DNA of 64,000 nucleotides from Chryseobacterium defluvii (GCF_014204415.1 NZ_JACHLE010000002.1:434001-498000), one strand, 5' to 3'. Positions 16,618-25,359 are shown, counted from the stretch's first letter. The notes: generated by a model from the letters alone, not told the origin. Program-made: numbers and translations.

Positions 16618-17023
16618 ACCATTTGTATAAAGTGGTTTTGGGTATTCTGTATTCTTCCATTACCTGCTGCCTGGTTTTCTGGTGGGTATCTATGAGCTCC
16701 ATAATAAAATCAATAACTTCTCTGGTATAAATATTTTTCCTGAACTCAGGAAGCCCGGATTTTATTGCAGACGGCTTATTGTACCCTGTTTTAGCAGGAA
16801 CAGCGTACAGGATCAGATGCTGTGTGTATACCCTGAAGAAATCATATTCCAGCAATTTGCTCCAGCGAAGCAGCAATTGGGTGTCCATTGAGGCACTCTT
16901 ATACATTTCCCGGATCTCCATTTCGCTGCAATTAAGAAAAGCACACATCCTATTGATGGGAATTTCCATTTCTTCATTTCTCTGTTTTATGAGTTCACCA
17001 ATGTGAATATATTTATAGATCAT
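16592..17023 (-). CDS. Transposase-like HTH protein, first of an overlapping pair
   Basis: The 143-residue protein starts MIYKYIHIGELIKQRNEEME and has a second motif SASMDTQLLLRWSKLLEYDF (about residues 43-62), followed by a FRVYTQHLILYA segment. A C-terminal HTH contains RQQVMEEYRIPKTTLYKWYA. I recall close relatives as a repeated family in Chryseobacterium and Elizabethkingia, often labelled transposase. Only two HTH domains and no catalytic domain are seen. A promoter with a perfect palindrome at the start codon suggests auto-regulation. Confidence 0.75.
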   Translation of the reverse strand: MIYKYIHIGELIKQRNEEMEIPINRMCAFLNCSEMEIREMYKSASMDTQLLLRWSKLLEYDFFRVYTQHLILYAVPAKTGYNKPSAIKSGLPEFRKNIYTREVIDFIMELIDTHQKTRQQVMEEYRIPKTTLYKWYAKYKQRD

Positions 17024-17024
17024 A

Positions 17025-17039
17025 GGTTAAAGTTTAACC
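17025..17039. promoter_or_regulatory. Palindromic operator candidate before the HTH gene
   Basis: The 15-nt palindrome GGTTAAAGTTTAACC has 7-bp arms around a central G. It lies one base before the HTH start codon at 17023 and just downstream of the minus-7 box. This is a natural place for repressor binding. No protein is shown to bind. Confidence 0.45.
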
Positions 17040-17042
17040 AGA

Positions 17043-17075
17043 CAAAAATATCAGAATGCCCTTCTCATTATCAAA
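17043..17075 (-). promoter_or_regulatory. Promoter of the HTH pair
   Basis: On the minus strand, TTTG (17075-17072) and TATTTTTG (17050-17043) are 21 nt apart, close to the Bacteroidota consensus. The start codon is 19 nt downstream. Confidence 0.6.
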
Positions 17076-17211
17076 CAAACTACTCACGGAATTATTAATT
17101 TCGAGAATATTAGTATCATAAATAACTTATTATCAAAACTATACTCTACAATAGATATTCAAGGTATGATGGTTCATATGCATAAGCATTCCCTAAAAGA
17201 TGCAATGTCAA

Positions 17212-17238
17212 TTGTTCATAATTTACATTGTATATTTG
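17212..17238 (+). promoter_or_regulatory. Promoter of pepT
   Basis: TTG at 17212-17214 and TATATTTG at 17231-17238 are 16 nt apart, a slightly short spacing. The ATG follows 19 nt after the minus-7 box, leaving a short leader without a Shine-Dalgarno sequence. Confidence 0.5.
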
Positions 17239-17257
17239 TGAAAATTTATGAAATCAG

Positions 17258-18505
17258 ATGAGTACTATAGAATTCACCCCATTATGGAAAGAAAAGTTAT
17301 TGAACCGTTTTCTTGCTTATGTAAAAATTTATTCAACCAGCGATGCTGAGAGTGAGACGACTCCGTCAACTTCCAGACAATGGGATATTGCCCGGTACAT
17401 TGCTGAAGAATTAAAAACAATAGGGCTGGAAGATGTTTCTATAGATGATAACGGATATATTATGGGCTATGTGCCTTCTAATCTTGAGAATAATGATAAG
17501 CCTGTCATCGGATTTATCTCACATTATGACACTTCACCTGATTTCAGCGGGGAGAATGTAAAACCACAGGTTTGGGAAAACTATGACGGAAATGACTTAG
17601 TTTTAAATCGGGCAACAGGATTCACATTATCACCATCAAAATTTGAAAGCTTAAAAAAATATGTCGGGCAGACTTTAATTACTACGGACGGCAATACGCT
17701 TCTTGGCGCTGATGATAAGGCAGGCTGTGCGGAAATTGTAACAGCCGCTGAATATCTGATCGCGCATCCGGAAATCAAACACGGAAGAATTGCCGTAGGA
17801 TTTACTCCGGATGAAGAGATAGGAAGGGGAGCCCACAAATTTGATGTAGCTAAATTCGGGGCAGAATTTGCGTATACGATGGACGGCGGAGAGGTAGGAG
17901 AACTTGAATATGAGAACTTTAATGCTGCCGGAGCCGTAGTAAAAATCCACGGGCTGAGCGTTCATCCGGGGTATGCTTACGGAAAAATGGTAAATGCCGC
18001 ACTTCTGGCTGCAGAATTCGCACAAATGCTTCCTCCCAATGAAACGCCTGCCACCACAAAAGGATTTGAAGGTTTTTATCATTTGATGGATATTCATGCC
18101 GACATTTCGGAAGCGAAACTTCAGTATATCATCCGTGACCACGATGTGGATAAATTTGAAGGCCGAAAGAAATTCATGGAGGAAAAAATTGCTGAATTCA
18201 ACCAAAAATACGGGGAAGGGACTGCTGAGGTTGAAATTAAAGAGCAATACCGCAATATGAAGCAGCAGTTTGAAGGTAAAATGCACATTATTGATCTTGC
18301 GGCACAGGCTATGAAGGAAGTTGGCATTGAACCTAAGATAAAAGCGATAAGGGGCGGAACAGACGGTGCCCAGCTGTCTTACATGGGCTTGCCGTGTCCC
18401 AATATTTTTGCAGGCGGGATCAACTTCCACGGGCCTTATGAGTATGTGGCACTGGAGAGTATGGAGAAGGCTGTTGAGGTGATCTTGAATATTGTAAAGG
18501 CTTAG
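17258..18505 (+). CDS. pepT: Peptidase T (tripeptide aminopeptidase)
   Basis: The 415-residue protein is a full-length M20B peptidase. Visible metal and catalytic motifs are ISHYDTSPDFSGENV (about residue 90), LLGADDKAGCAEIV (about 150), FTPDEEIGRGAHKF (about 190), TMDGGEVGELEYENF, and NIFAGGINFHGPYEYV near the C-terminus. It removes N-terminal residues from tripeptides in the cytoplasm. It stands alone, with its own promoter and terminator. An ATG ten bases upstream is out of frame. Confidence 0.96.
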   Translation: MSTIEFTPLWKEKLLNRFLAYVKIYSTSDAESETTPSTSRQWDIARYIAEELKTIGLEDVSIDDNGYIMGYVPSNLENNDKPVIGFISHYDTSPDFSGENVKPQVWENYDGNDLVLNRATGFTLSPSKFESLKKYVGQTLITTDGNTLLGADDKAGCAEIVTAAEYLIAHPEIKHGRIAVGFTPDEEIGRGAHKFDVAKFGAEFAYTMDGGEVGELEYENFNAAGAVVKIHGLSVHPGYAYGKMVNAALLAAEFAQMLPPNETPATTKGFEGFYHLMDIHADISEAKLQYIIRDHDVDKFEGRKKFMEEKIAEFNQKYGEGTAEVEIKEQYRNMKQQFEGKMHIIDLAAQAMKEVGIEPKIKAIRGGTDGAQLSYMGLPCPNIFAGGINFHGPYEYVALESMEKAVEVILNIVKA

Positions 18506-18530
18506 AATCTGATCTATTGATATTAACAAA

Positions 18531-18556
18531 AACCACCGAAAGCGGTGGTTTTTTAC
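18531..18556. terminator. Bidirectional terminator after pepT
   Basis: The perfect 8-bp stem AACCACCG and CGGTGGTT with an AAAG loop is followed by TTTT rightward and by TTTTTG leftward. It serves pepT and the leftward small-gene cluster whose last stop is at 18553. Confidence 0.85.
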
Positions 18557-18744
18557 TTAAAAATATAAGAAAATACTTTTTCCAAAACCGAGCGATACTC
18601 CCACAAATTGTATAGGGACAACAGCTCTAATAGTATAATTGCCCCATATGCGGAAACAGATCCCGGTGTTGTTTTATTTTTGAACAGGTATCTTAAGTAA
18701 ACTATACAGAATATCTGTATAAGGATAAATTCTACGATATACAT
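18553..18744 (-). CDS. Small hydrophobic protein of 63 residues
   Basis: The predicted protein is nearly all membrane: MYIVEFILIQIFCIVYLRYL, a short polar loop (KNKTTPGS), then AYGAIILLELLSLYNLW. Two transmembrane helices are likely. It is the last gene in a leftward strip of small orphans and its stop lies inside the shared terminator. The function is unknown. Confidence 0.5.
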   Translation of the reverse strand: MYIVEFILIQIFCIVYLRYLFKNKTTPGSVSAYGAIILLELLSLYNLWEYRSVLEKVFSYIFK

Positions 18745-18807
18745 TATTTTATATTTAACTTTCTGTTCGAAGCCTCTTTTTCTCTACTTTAAATTTTGTT
18801 ATAGCAC

Positions 18808-19182
18808 TTATCTGTCCGGATCATCAGGTATATATTTTGAAGCAATCCCGGATATTTTCAGCTTGTCTCCCTCAATGAACACCTTTTCTACCGTATTGAA
18901 AACCCATTGAATATCTTCTCTGGGGTAATTTTTATCCTTTATTAAAAAGCGGATGATCATGGTTACTATATTAAAATGGCTTTCATCGGCTTTAAGCATC
19001 TTTTCTGAAAACAGTTTGTCATTGATCCCAATTCCAAAAGAGCTTTCCAGAGATCGTATCAAATCCCGTTCATTAAGTATTTCAATCTCATAATAACAGC
19101 TATCTGTTTTATTAATCTTTTGAGAATGGTACCAGACGCTCGCTGGCGAAATATCTTCTCCTTGTACTTTAAAGCTGATCAT
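18808..19182 (-). CDS. Hypothetical cytoplasmic protein
   Basis: I chose ATG at 19182 (MISFKVQGEDISPASVWYHS), 4 nt past the stop of the upstream lipoprotein gene, giving 124 residues. Longer starts at 19209 or 19260 would overlap that gene by 23 or 74 bp. The protein has mixed alpha/beta composition, with segments YYEIEILNERDLIRSLE and KNYPREDIQWVFNTVEKVFI, and ends SKYIPDDPDR. No membrane segment is seen. The size and neighbourhood resemble immunity-type genes, but no family was recognised. Confidence 0.55.
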   Translation of the reverse strand: MISFKVQGEDISPASVWYHSQKINKTDSCYYEIEILNERDLIRSLESSFGIGINDKLFSEKMLKADESHFNIVTMIIRFLIKDKNYPREDIQWVFNTVEKVFIEGDKLKISGIASKYIPDDPDR

Positions 19183-19186
19183 TCCG

Positions 19187-19582
19187 TCAGTATTTATTAA
19201 TTGCGTCATCTGTACTGTCAGGTAAAACTTCCCATTCCGCATGTAAAAGCCTGTGCTCAATAACTTCCGTATTGGCTGGAATAGATGAAACCTGTGGTGG
19301 TATTACATCATTTTCTGATATTTTTTCCAATTTTCCCACTTTATACTTACGGGTCTTCAGGATTCCTTTTACAATCATTTTCTTATGATCAAGCTCTTCC
19401 GGCCATCCGGAAAGGCTATCGATGATATACATCACCGAGTCTGTCTGTAATCTTGCTCCTTCCTTGAAATTAAGGGCCGTCCCTTCTATTGTGGTCTCTT
19501 TTCTATTTTCTTGATTAACACCCGGTTTATAATCCTGGCATTTTAACAGGAAGGCCAGTAACAATAGGATACAATATTTCAT
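19187..19582 (-). CDS. Small putative lipoprotein
   Basis: The 131-residue protein starts MKYCILLLLAFLLKCQDYKP, a short lipoprotein-type signal with Cys at position 15. The lipobox LLKC has Lys just before the Cys, which is unusual. The mature part is polar (TIEGTALNFKEGARLQTDSV, then MIVKGILKTRKYKVGKLEKI), resembling short beta-barrel or OB-like domains. It lies 4 nt ahead of the next gene. The function is unknown. Confidence 0.6.
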   Translation of the reverse strand: MKYCILLLLAFLLKCQDYKPGVNQENRKETTIEGTALNFKEGARLQTDSVMYIIDSLSGWPEELDHKKMIVKGILKTRKYKVGKLEKISENDVIPPQVSSIPANTEVIEHRLLHAEWEVLPDSTDDAINKY

Positions 19583-19680
19583 TTTATGTGCTTTTATTCG
19601 AATGAATCATATGTAATTTATACTTATTTTCCTGTGAGAAAATTTTATGCTATAATCTCCTGATCGAAATTTTCTCAACT

Positions 19681-20085
19681 CTATATCAGGCTATCCAGAT
19701 CGTAAGGCTCATAGTCGAAAGCCCTTCTTTTCGCTGCCTCATATTCTGTAATGCCCAGCGGAGTCATTCTATCATTCGTTCTATCATAAAGATATATATT
19801 TTGTGGGGCACTTCCATCTGCAGAACCTGACAATTGTATGATCATATGATCCGTAAGTACTGCATATAAGCAGTCATAATCTGTACTTAAATGTGCTATT
19901 TCATACTTGTCTTTTTCTGACAACCGGATTTTGCTATAGTCTTTCAGATCAATGGTTTCATTGGTTATTTTTATGATCTCACCTTCCTTATAAACAATTG
20001 AAGCCTCATTTCCGCTGTTGAAAAATAATAATTCTTTTTGTCCGCCTTCTAATTTATAGTAGAGTCCGTTAAAGATCCTGTCCAT
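19681..20085 (-). CDS. Hypothetical cytoplasmic protein
   Basis: The 134-residue protein starts MDRIFNGLYYKLEGGQKELL. It has mainly beta-strand character and ends with the acidic stretch AAKRRAFDYEPYDLDSLI. It has no signal peptide. It follows the 95-residue membrane gene by 32 nt in the same direction. No known family was recognised. It belongs to the small-orphan strip and could be an immunity-like or regulatory protein. Confidence 0.55.
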   Translation of the reverse strand: MDRIFNGLYYKLEGGQKELLFFNSGNEASIVYKEGEIIKITNETIDLKDYSKIRLSEKDKYEIAHLSTDYDCLYAVLTDHMIIQLSGSADGSAPQNIYLYDRTNDRMTPLGITEYEAAKRRAFDYEPYDLDSLI

Positions 20086-20117
20086 CTTTATTAATATTTC
20101 TATTCAGCCTGTAAAAT

Positions 20118-20405
20118 TTATTTTCTTACCTGCACTTTTTCAATCTTATTCCGGTTGGCTTCTTCAGGATTAGTAAGGTCTTCGTATAGCATATAAAATG
20201 ACATCACGATAATCACTACACCCAATCCCATTCCGCATAAGGAACGCCAATAGCTCATTCGCTTCAAATTATTTTCCGGTCTTGGTTCCAGTTCTTTTTT
20301 ACTGTATGATTTGGAGAATAGGTACATCACTACCAATAAACAGACTCCAAGGATGAAGAACGTAACAAATTTTACAAAAATATGTTCTTTCAAATATTCG
20401 TCCAT
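20118..20405 (-). CDS. Small two-helix membrane protein
   Basis: The 95-residue protein has two predicted transmembrane helices, FVTFFILGVCLLVVMYLFS (about 12-30) and GLGVVIIVMSFYMLYEDL (about 58-75), separated by a polar KKELEPRPENNLKRMSYW loop. The C-terminus is charged (NRNKIEKVQVRK). It lies within the leftward orphan strip. The function is unknown. Confidence 0.55.
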   Translation of the reverse strand: MDEYLKEHIFVKFVTFFILGVCLLVVMYLFSKSYSKKELEPRPENNLKRMSYWRSLCGMGLGVVIIVMSFYMLYEDLTNPEEANRNKIEKVQVRK

Positions 20406-20469
20406 TTTCTTAATTATTAATTCTAAAAGTTACGATATCATTGCTATCATAACTCATTGTGTCTCATTT

Positions 20470-20730
20470 TTATTTTGCTTCGGGATCTTCCAATACCTTA
20501 TCCAGCCATACGACACCTCCTGCCAGGAGTAATACGGCAAAAGGAAAACATCCTAAATAGTAAAACCATATAAAAACGGGATCAATCATCAATTCAAATA
20601 TTTTCCCTATCCCCAGCAAACCAAAAAACATAGCAGAGATTATACTGGCCGTCTTATACCATTCTATTTTTCTACTGATCATAAAATATGTACAGGCTAC
20701 CATGATTGTTATTATTAATATTCCTATCAT
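20470..20730 (-). CDS. Small membrane protein of 86 residues
   Basis: Three hydrophobic segments are visible: IGILIITIMVACTYFMI, IISAMFFGLLGIGKIFELMI and FIWFYYLGCFPFAVLLLAGG. The C-terminus is short and charged (KVLEDPEAK). The ATG follows 2 nt after the stop codon of a decayed ORF at 20733-20885, so the gene may once have been second in a pair. No family was recognised. Confidence 0.55.
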   Translation of the reverse strand: MIGILIITIMVACTYFMISRKIEWYKTASIISAMFFGLLGIGKIFELMIDPVFIWFYYLGCFPFAVLLLAGGVVWLDKVLEDPEAK

Positions 20731-21772
20731 ATCTATTCTGGTATTTCAAGGGAACATCCCAATTTATTAAAATTTTCTTTCAATAGCTCAAATCCTTCTG
20801 TACTAAAGTTTCTCATTAAAAACGTGATACCTCGTAATGTTGCTGAAAGATTATATGCTAATTTCCGCCTAGTACCTGTTCTTTTTTATAACATCGAAAC
20901 AAGCAGAATACAATTATCTGTATCGTCTATTTTGTCCTGATATTCTGTCTGAAGAAGCTGTTTTTATAGCCTTAGTATAAAAATGAGGGAATACAAAGAG
21001 GCGGTGAAAGATTATGAAGAATAAGAAATTAAAGCCTGCTCTGGTAAGCAAGCTTTAATTCTATAATCTAACTTTGAGCATTTACTAATAGCTTATAATT
21101 GCCTGACCTTTTTTCCATAATCTCCATTCATTATAATACTATATTGTTTAATTATTAAATCTCCGTATTAAAAAAATTCCCGGTCATTTTAACTTAAAAA
21201 GACCTATTAGAAAATTTCAATACATGAGTTTATTGAATTTGTTAAGACAGATGAGGTGTATTTTATTTTAAAAGTTCTCTGGTTGTGTTTTTTTTTATAC
21301 TTTTAAAATACTTTAATTTGTTAAATTAAATCTCATCCATCAAAGACCATCAGCAAAAAGAAAGATCGAAATAATTTTTTTTCATAAATATCTGAGCTTT
21401 GTGTTTCATCTTATTAAGGTTTGGATTTAGCAAACAACTCTTCATCTGTAACACTACATTCAGATTGGTTTTCAGTTTTCAAATGTATTCAATCCTGAAG
21501 TCCTATAAAACAAAATGTACAATAGATTTATAAATTTGTAGCTTATATTTGCATATTTAATAATTCACAAGTTAATGACAAACAATTGGTTATATTGTAA
21601 AATAATATTCATGTATTTTTTAAAGTCATTGCAAAACTTTAAGTCATAAAAAGACCGTTTTTCCAAACAAATAAATATTTTTTCTGCCTGATTTTTCGGG
21701 ATTTAAATTAAAAGTAGTTCATAAACACCTAAAATCCCGACTATTCTTTGTAATTTCGAATACACTTTTCAA
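20731..21772. other. Long AT-rich region with gene debris
   Basis: About 1 kb holds no intact gene. It contains the leftward fragment at 20733-20885 and a 13-residue rightward fragment at 20983-21024 (MREYKEAVKDYEE) that looks like the end of a TPR helix pair. The rest is very AT-rich. Two minus-7-like boxes face right at 21531-21538 (TAAATTTG) and 21544-21551 (TATATTTG), more than 200 nt before the next gene. The region looks like an eroded accessory island. Confidence 0.5.
20733..20885 (-). pseudogene. Decayed C-terminal fragment of a small gene
   Basis: A 50-codon open stretch is bounded by an upstream stop at 20886-20888 and ends with TAG at 20733. It has no start codon before an internal Met in the middle. 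The readable peptide includes KLAYNLSATLRGITFLMRNF and KENFNKLGCSLEIPE, which looks protein-like. It most likely is the 3' end of a gene that lost its front. Its function is unknown. Confidence 0.4.
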
Positions 21773-23539
21773 ATGTCAAAAAACACAAAAGCAATGCAGA
21801 TGATTTTAGTAAAAAAACTGCTGTTAATATTAATTTTTTTCATTCCAATAAAAATATATTTACAAGAGATATCCGATCTAAAGGCTTCACGGGAAATAGA
21901 CAGCTTAATTAAAAAAGATCAGTGGGAATTGGCACATTTTAAATTAAGCAATGAAAATATAAAATTTAAACGGCTTTCCAAGTATGAATTGAATTATGAC
22001 ATCTTAATTAAACTTGACTCTGCATCTGCGTTGTACCGGAAGGGGAAATATGAAGAATCGAAAAAGGCTCTTTTACAGACCATGAATTTTATCGAGAGCA
22101 ACAAAAACAGACTGAGCCTGTCTAATTATGAAGGATTGAAGCATATGGGTATGACCACTCTGTTTTATACCGAAAAAAGGCTGGGAAATGTAGCACAGGG
22201 ACTAAAATACCTGAGCTTTTTTTCAAGAGGAATAAGCCCCGTCTATATAAAAAAGCAAAGACTCTATTTTGCTATTGCCCATATAGAGTTAGGAGATTAT
22301 AAAAAGGGGATCGATCTTCTTAGGATCAGGCTGAATGATGTACGTATGGATACAACACATGTTCTATACAACAAAATCATAACAGAAAAAGAAATCGCAA
22401 CAACATACAATACCATAGCAGATACCTATATCAAATGGTATAAAGATACTGGTGAAAAGAAGTTTTTGGACTCGTCTCAAATCAATTATGAGAAAGCTTA
22501 TTCAGCGGTTAAAAAAGCTCCTCTCATTTCCCAATACTCCAAAGCCCTGCACATCAACAGACTGGCCAATATCGCGTTACTCAAAAAACAATATAAATAT
22601 TCTTTATCACTCTATAATATATGTGAAAATGATTCTTCTCTCATGGAAAAAGGGTTTTCCCGGGAAGCCATCTGGTTGGGAAAAGCGGAAAACTATACAT
22701 TCCTTAAAAAAACCGATTCCGCATTTTATTATATTCATAAGTTGTATGATGAAAAAGCAGATTCAAAACTTGCCTATGATATTCAACTAAAAATATATCA
22801 TCTCCTAAGCATTAATTACGAAAACCTCGGAGATAATAAGAATGCTTATAAATTTGCGAAGCTTAGTCTCTCTGAAATTCAAAAAAAGAAAGTTCGCGAT
22901 GATTCAGGAAATATATTTTTAGGAATGTATGAGCAGCAGCAGATAAAATCCATCTCCGATGAAATGCTGAAAGAGAATAAAAAAAATATTTTACTGCTCA
23001 TTGCTCTAATCGTTTTAACCTGTTCCGGAATTATTTTTTACGCTGTTGACAGACAAAAGAAAAGAAAAAAGAAAGCTCTTCTTGAAATTCAAAAAAGACA
23101 GGAAAAATTTAATATTGCCAATATAGATCCCGCAGCGGATGAAAAGACCGAGACCCCTCTGATCATAGAGGACGAGCTGGTCAATCGGATCCTTAAAAAA
23201 ATAGAACTAATGGAGTCTGGCGAAAAGTTCCTGTCCAATAAATTTAAGCTTGCCAATGTGGCCAAACAGCTTAATACAAACACAGCTTATTTATCGCAGA
23301 TTATCAATCAGCATAAAGGCATGTCGTTTTCAGAATATGTAAATACCCTGAGAATAGATTATGTCTTAAAAGAATTACAGGAAAATCCGAAATTCCGGAA
23401 ATACACCATTCAGACCATCTCTGAAGAAGTTGGCTATAAAAGTCCTACTACATTTATCAATTCTTTTAAAAGCAGGGTAAATATGACCCCTTCATCTTAT
23501 ATTAAGCAATTAGAAAAAAGCGGGAATACAGAAGAATAG
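21773..23539 (+). CDS. Membrane-bound AraC-family regulator with TPR sensor region
   Basis: The 588-residue protein has a hydrophobic signal/anchor (LLLILIFFIPIKIYL, residues 16-30), a long helical region of tetratricopeptide-like repeats (about 50-395), a transmembrane helix at 405-424 (ILLLIALIVLTCSGIIFYAV), a basic linker, and a C-terminal AraC-type DNA-binding domain at 487-580 (FKLANVAKQLNTNTAYLSQI, then ISEEVGYKSPTTFINSFKSR). This is the common Bacteroidota design of periplasmic TPR sensor plus cytoplasmic AraC output. An alternative start is Met8 (MQMILVKK). It has no obvious operon partner and the signal is unknown. Confidence 0.88.
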   Translation: MSKNTKAMQMILVKKLLLILIFFIPIKIYLQEISDLKASREIDSLIKKDQWELAHFKLSNENIKFKRLSKYELNYDILIKLDSASALYRKGKYEESKKALLQTMNFIESNKNRLSLSNYEGLKHMGMTTLFYTEKRLGNVAQGLKYLSFFSRGISPVYIKKQRLYFAIAHIELGDYKKGIDLLRIRLNDVRMDTTHVLYNKIITEKEIATTYNTIADTYIKWYKDTGEKKFLDSSQINYEKAYSAVKKAPLISQYSKALHINRLANIALLKKQYKYSLSLYNICENDSSLMEKGFSREAIWLGKAENYTFLKKTDSAFYYIHKLYDEKADSKLAYDIQLKIYHLLSINYENLGDNKNAYKFAKLSLSEIQKKKVRDDSGNIFLGMYEQQQIKSISDEMLKENKKNILLLIALIVLTCSGIIFYAVDRQKKRKKKALLEIQKRQEKFNIANIDPAADEKTETPLIIEDELVNRILKKIELMESGEKFLSNKFKLANVAKQLNTNTAYLSQIINQHKGMSFSEYVNTLRIDYVLKELQENPKFRKYTIQTISEEVGYKSPTTFINSFKSRVNMTPSSYIKQLEKSGNTEE

Positions 23540-23579
23540 TATACCCCGCTATTATATTGAATCTTATACCTATACCGGC

Positions 23580-23747
23580 TCAACTGAAAACAAAATAATA
23601 GATCATACTCCATATAGCTACGAAAAATAAAACAAAGCCAAACGATTCCCTGAGATTCTGATTCTGTTTTCTGATATAATGCTTATAGAGCGTTACAATG
23701 ATAAACGTAACGATAATTAAGCTTGGCAGTACCGTAAAGGTGTACAT
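23580..23747 (-). CDS. Small membrane protein downstream of thiL
   Basis: A 55-residue ORF starts 2 nt after the thiL stop, at ATG 23747 (MYTFTVLPSLIIVTFIIVTL), and ends with TGA at 23580. It has two hydrophobic segments, LPSLIIVTFIIVTLY and FGFVLFFVAIWSMIYYFVF, separated by a basic loop HYIRKQNQNLRESF. Tight spacing and a clean membrane-protein composition favour a real gene. The function is unknown. Confidence 0.65.
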   Translation of the reverse strand: MYTFTVLPSLIIVTFIIVTLYKHYIRKQNQNLRESFGFVLFFVAIWSMIYYFVFS

Positions 23748-23749
23748 CT

Positions 23750-24802
23750 TTATTTATTTAAAAAAGCGTCCCATCCCTGCGCCGTCAGCGGAACCAATTG
23801 ATTGGATCCTCTTGCCACCATAAAATTACCCTCCTGCTTATCCACAGCGTGCCCGATAATTGTAAAATCCGGGTGATTTTTGATCTTATCAAAATCATTC
23901 GGGGATATCGTAAACAGCAATTCATAGTCTTCTCCTCCGCTGAGTGCCGTCATGACAGGATTTAAATTAAGCTCATCCGCAGTAGAAACAGTAAGGCTGT
24001 CCATCGGGATTTTTTCTTCATACAATCTGAATCCCACTCCCGACTGCTCTGAAATATGCAGAATTTCCGAAGCCAGGCCATCCGAAATATCGATCATGGA
24101 AGTGGGCTTGATGTCCAGCTCTTCCAAAATATTTTTAATGTCAGTTCTCGCTTCAGGTTTCAATTGTCTTTCCAGGATATAGTCATAGCCTTCCATTTCA
24201 GGCTGCATATCAGGATTGGCCAGGAAAACAGCATGCTCTCTTTCCAGGATCTGCAGTCCCATGTAAGCTCCGCCCAGATCTCCGGTTACCACAAGAAGAT
24301 CATTAGGCTTAGCCCCGCTTCTTTTTACAATACCTTCTTCATTCTCAATCCCAACAACAGTAATACTCATGACCAATCCGGAATTCGAGCTGGTTGTGTC
24401 CCCTCCCACCAGATCTACTTTATATCTTTTGCACGCAGCCTGAATTCCGTCATAAATTTCTTCCAGTGCTTCCACGGGGAAACGGTTAGAAACGGCGAGG
24501 GAAACCAGGATCTGTGTCGGAACAGCATTCATTGCCGCAATATCGCTGAGATTTACAATGACTGCTTTGTACCCTAAATGCTTTAACGGGACATACCCTA
24601 AATTAAAATGAACTCCTTCCGCCAGAAGATCCGTACTAAGAACTATTCTTTTATTGCCAGGATTAATAACCGCCGCATCATCCCCGATTCCCAGTTCCGA
24701 AGTCTCGTTGGATAAAGGAAAATGCTCTGTCAGATGCCTGATCAGGCCAAATTCTCCTAATTTGGAAATAGGAGTTAACTCCTGTGATTGATCTTCAAAC
24801 AT
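23750..24802 (-). CDS. thiL: Thiamine-monophosphate kinase
   Basis: The 350-residue protein has the PurM/ThiL-fold motifs: GEFGLIRHLTEHF at the N-terminus, LGIGDDAAVINPG (ATP and metal binding), LSTDLLAEGVHFNL, KAVIVNLSDIAAMNAVP, VGGDTTSSNSGL, and SGGEDYELLFTISPNDF near the end. It phosphorylates thiamine phosphate to thiamine diphosphate, the last step of vitamin B1 activation. The 55-residue membrane ORF follows by 2 nt. No other thiamine gene is close. Confidence 0.95.
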   Translation of the reverse strand: MFEDQSQELTPISKLGEFGLIRHLTEHFPLSNETSELGIGDDAAVINPGNKRIVLSTDLLAEGVHFNLGYVPLKHLGYKAVIVNLSDIAAMNAVPTQILVSLAVSNRFPVEALEEIYDGIQAACKRYKVDLVGGDTTSSNSGLVMSITVVGIENEEGIVKRSGAKPNDLLVVTGDLGGAYMGLQILEREHAVFLANPDMQPEMEGYDYILERQLKPEARTDIKNILEELDIKPTSMIDISDGLASEILHISEQSGVGFRLYEEKIPMDSLTVSTADELNLNPVMTALSGGEDYELLFTISPNDFDKIKNHPDFTIIGHAVDKQEGNFMVARGSNQLVPLTAQGWDAFLNK

Positions 24803-24864
24803 ATTTTTGAAATTATAAGTAATTAGTAATAATCAATGAACTAGCAACCATCAACTCTAAACTA

Positions 24865-25359
24865 TTATTTACCGAATTCTGCCGGGTCAATATTCTGCGG
24901 ATGGAAAGGAAACTTTTTGAAATCCTCTTTCGACAGAACCACGGTATCCGGGCTTCTATACTTGTTCATTGCTTCTATTACATCATCCGGCGGAGTGGTC
25001 ATTTTTCTGATCATCATATCGATCCATACCCCTGTAGCTTCTGATGTGGCACAGTGGGTCCCATCCGGAAGATAGAATTTATGCAAAAAACGGTAAATAG
25101 AAGAATCATCCGAAGATCCGTCTATTTCCACACTTACGATCACCGTCTGATCGGCATAGATCTCTTTGAAAAAAGAATACCTCTCATGCAGCATCACAGG
25201 CCCTATTCCCCATCTGCTCAGCTGGGTAACCCCCATTTTCTCTTTGGTCATAAAAGCCATTCTGGCTTGTGCACAGTATTGAACATACGTTGAGTTAGCT
25301 AAATGTTTATTGGCATCAAGATCACTCCAACGCACTTCGAATGTATGGTAGAAAATCAT
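24865..25359 (-). CDS. Acyl-CoA thioesterase (hotdog fold)
   Basis: I chose ATG at 25359 (MIFYHTFEVRWSDLDANKHL), giving 164 residues, because a TATTTTTG promoter box lies at 25398-25405 inside the longer open frame. The EVRWSDLDANKHLANSTYVQ (20 residues) stretch is the YbgC/4HBT active-site pattern, with catalytic Asp. The protein should hydrolyse acyl-CoA thioesters in the cytoplasm. Substrate chain length cannot be read. The nearest gene, thiL, is 62 nt away and may be in the same transcript. Confidence 0.85.
   Translation of the reverse strand: MIFYHTFEVRWSDLDANKHLANSTYVQYCAQARMAFMTKEKMGVTQLSRWGIGPVMLHERYSFFKEIYADQTVIVSVEIDGSSDDSSIYRFLHKFYLPDGTHCATSEATGVWIDMMIRKMTTPPDDVIEAMNKYRSPDTVVLSKEDFKKFPFHPQNIDPAEFGK

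Noticed and set aside
16246..17023. Complete insertion sequence
   Set aside because: Only HTH proteins are present; no DDE transposase, no terminal inverted repeats and no target duplication were found.
17675..18529. 284-residue ORF on the minus strand
   Set aside because: It is antisense to pepT, whose motifs are complete; the antisense chain has no protein-like pattern.
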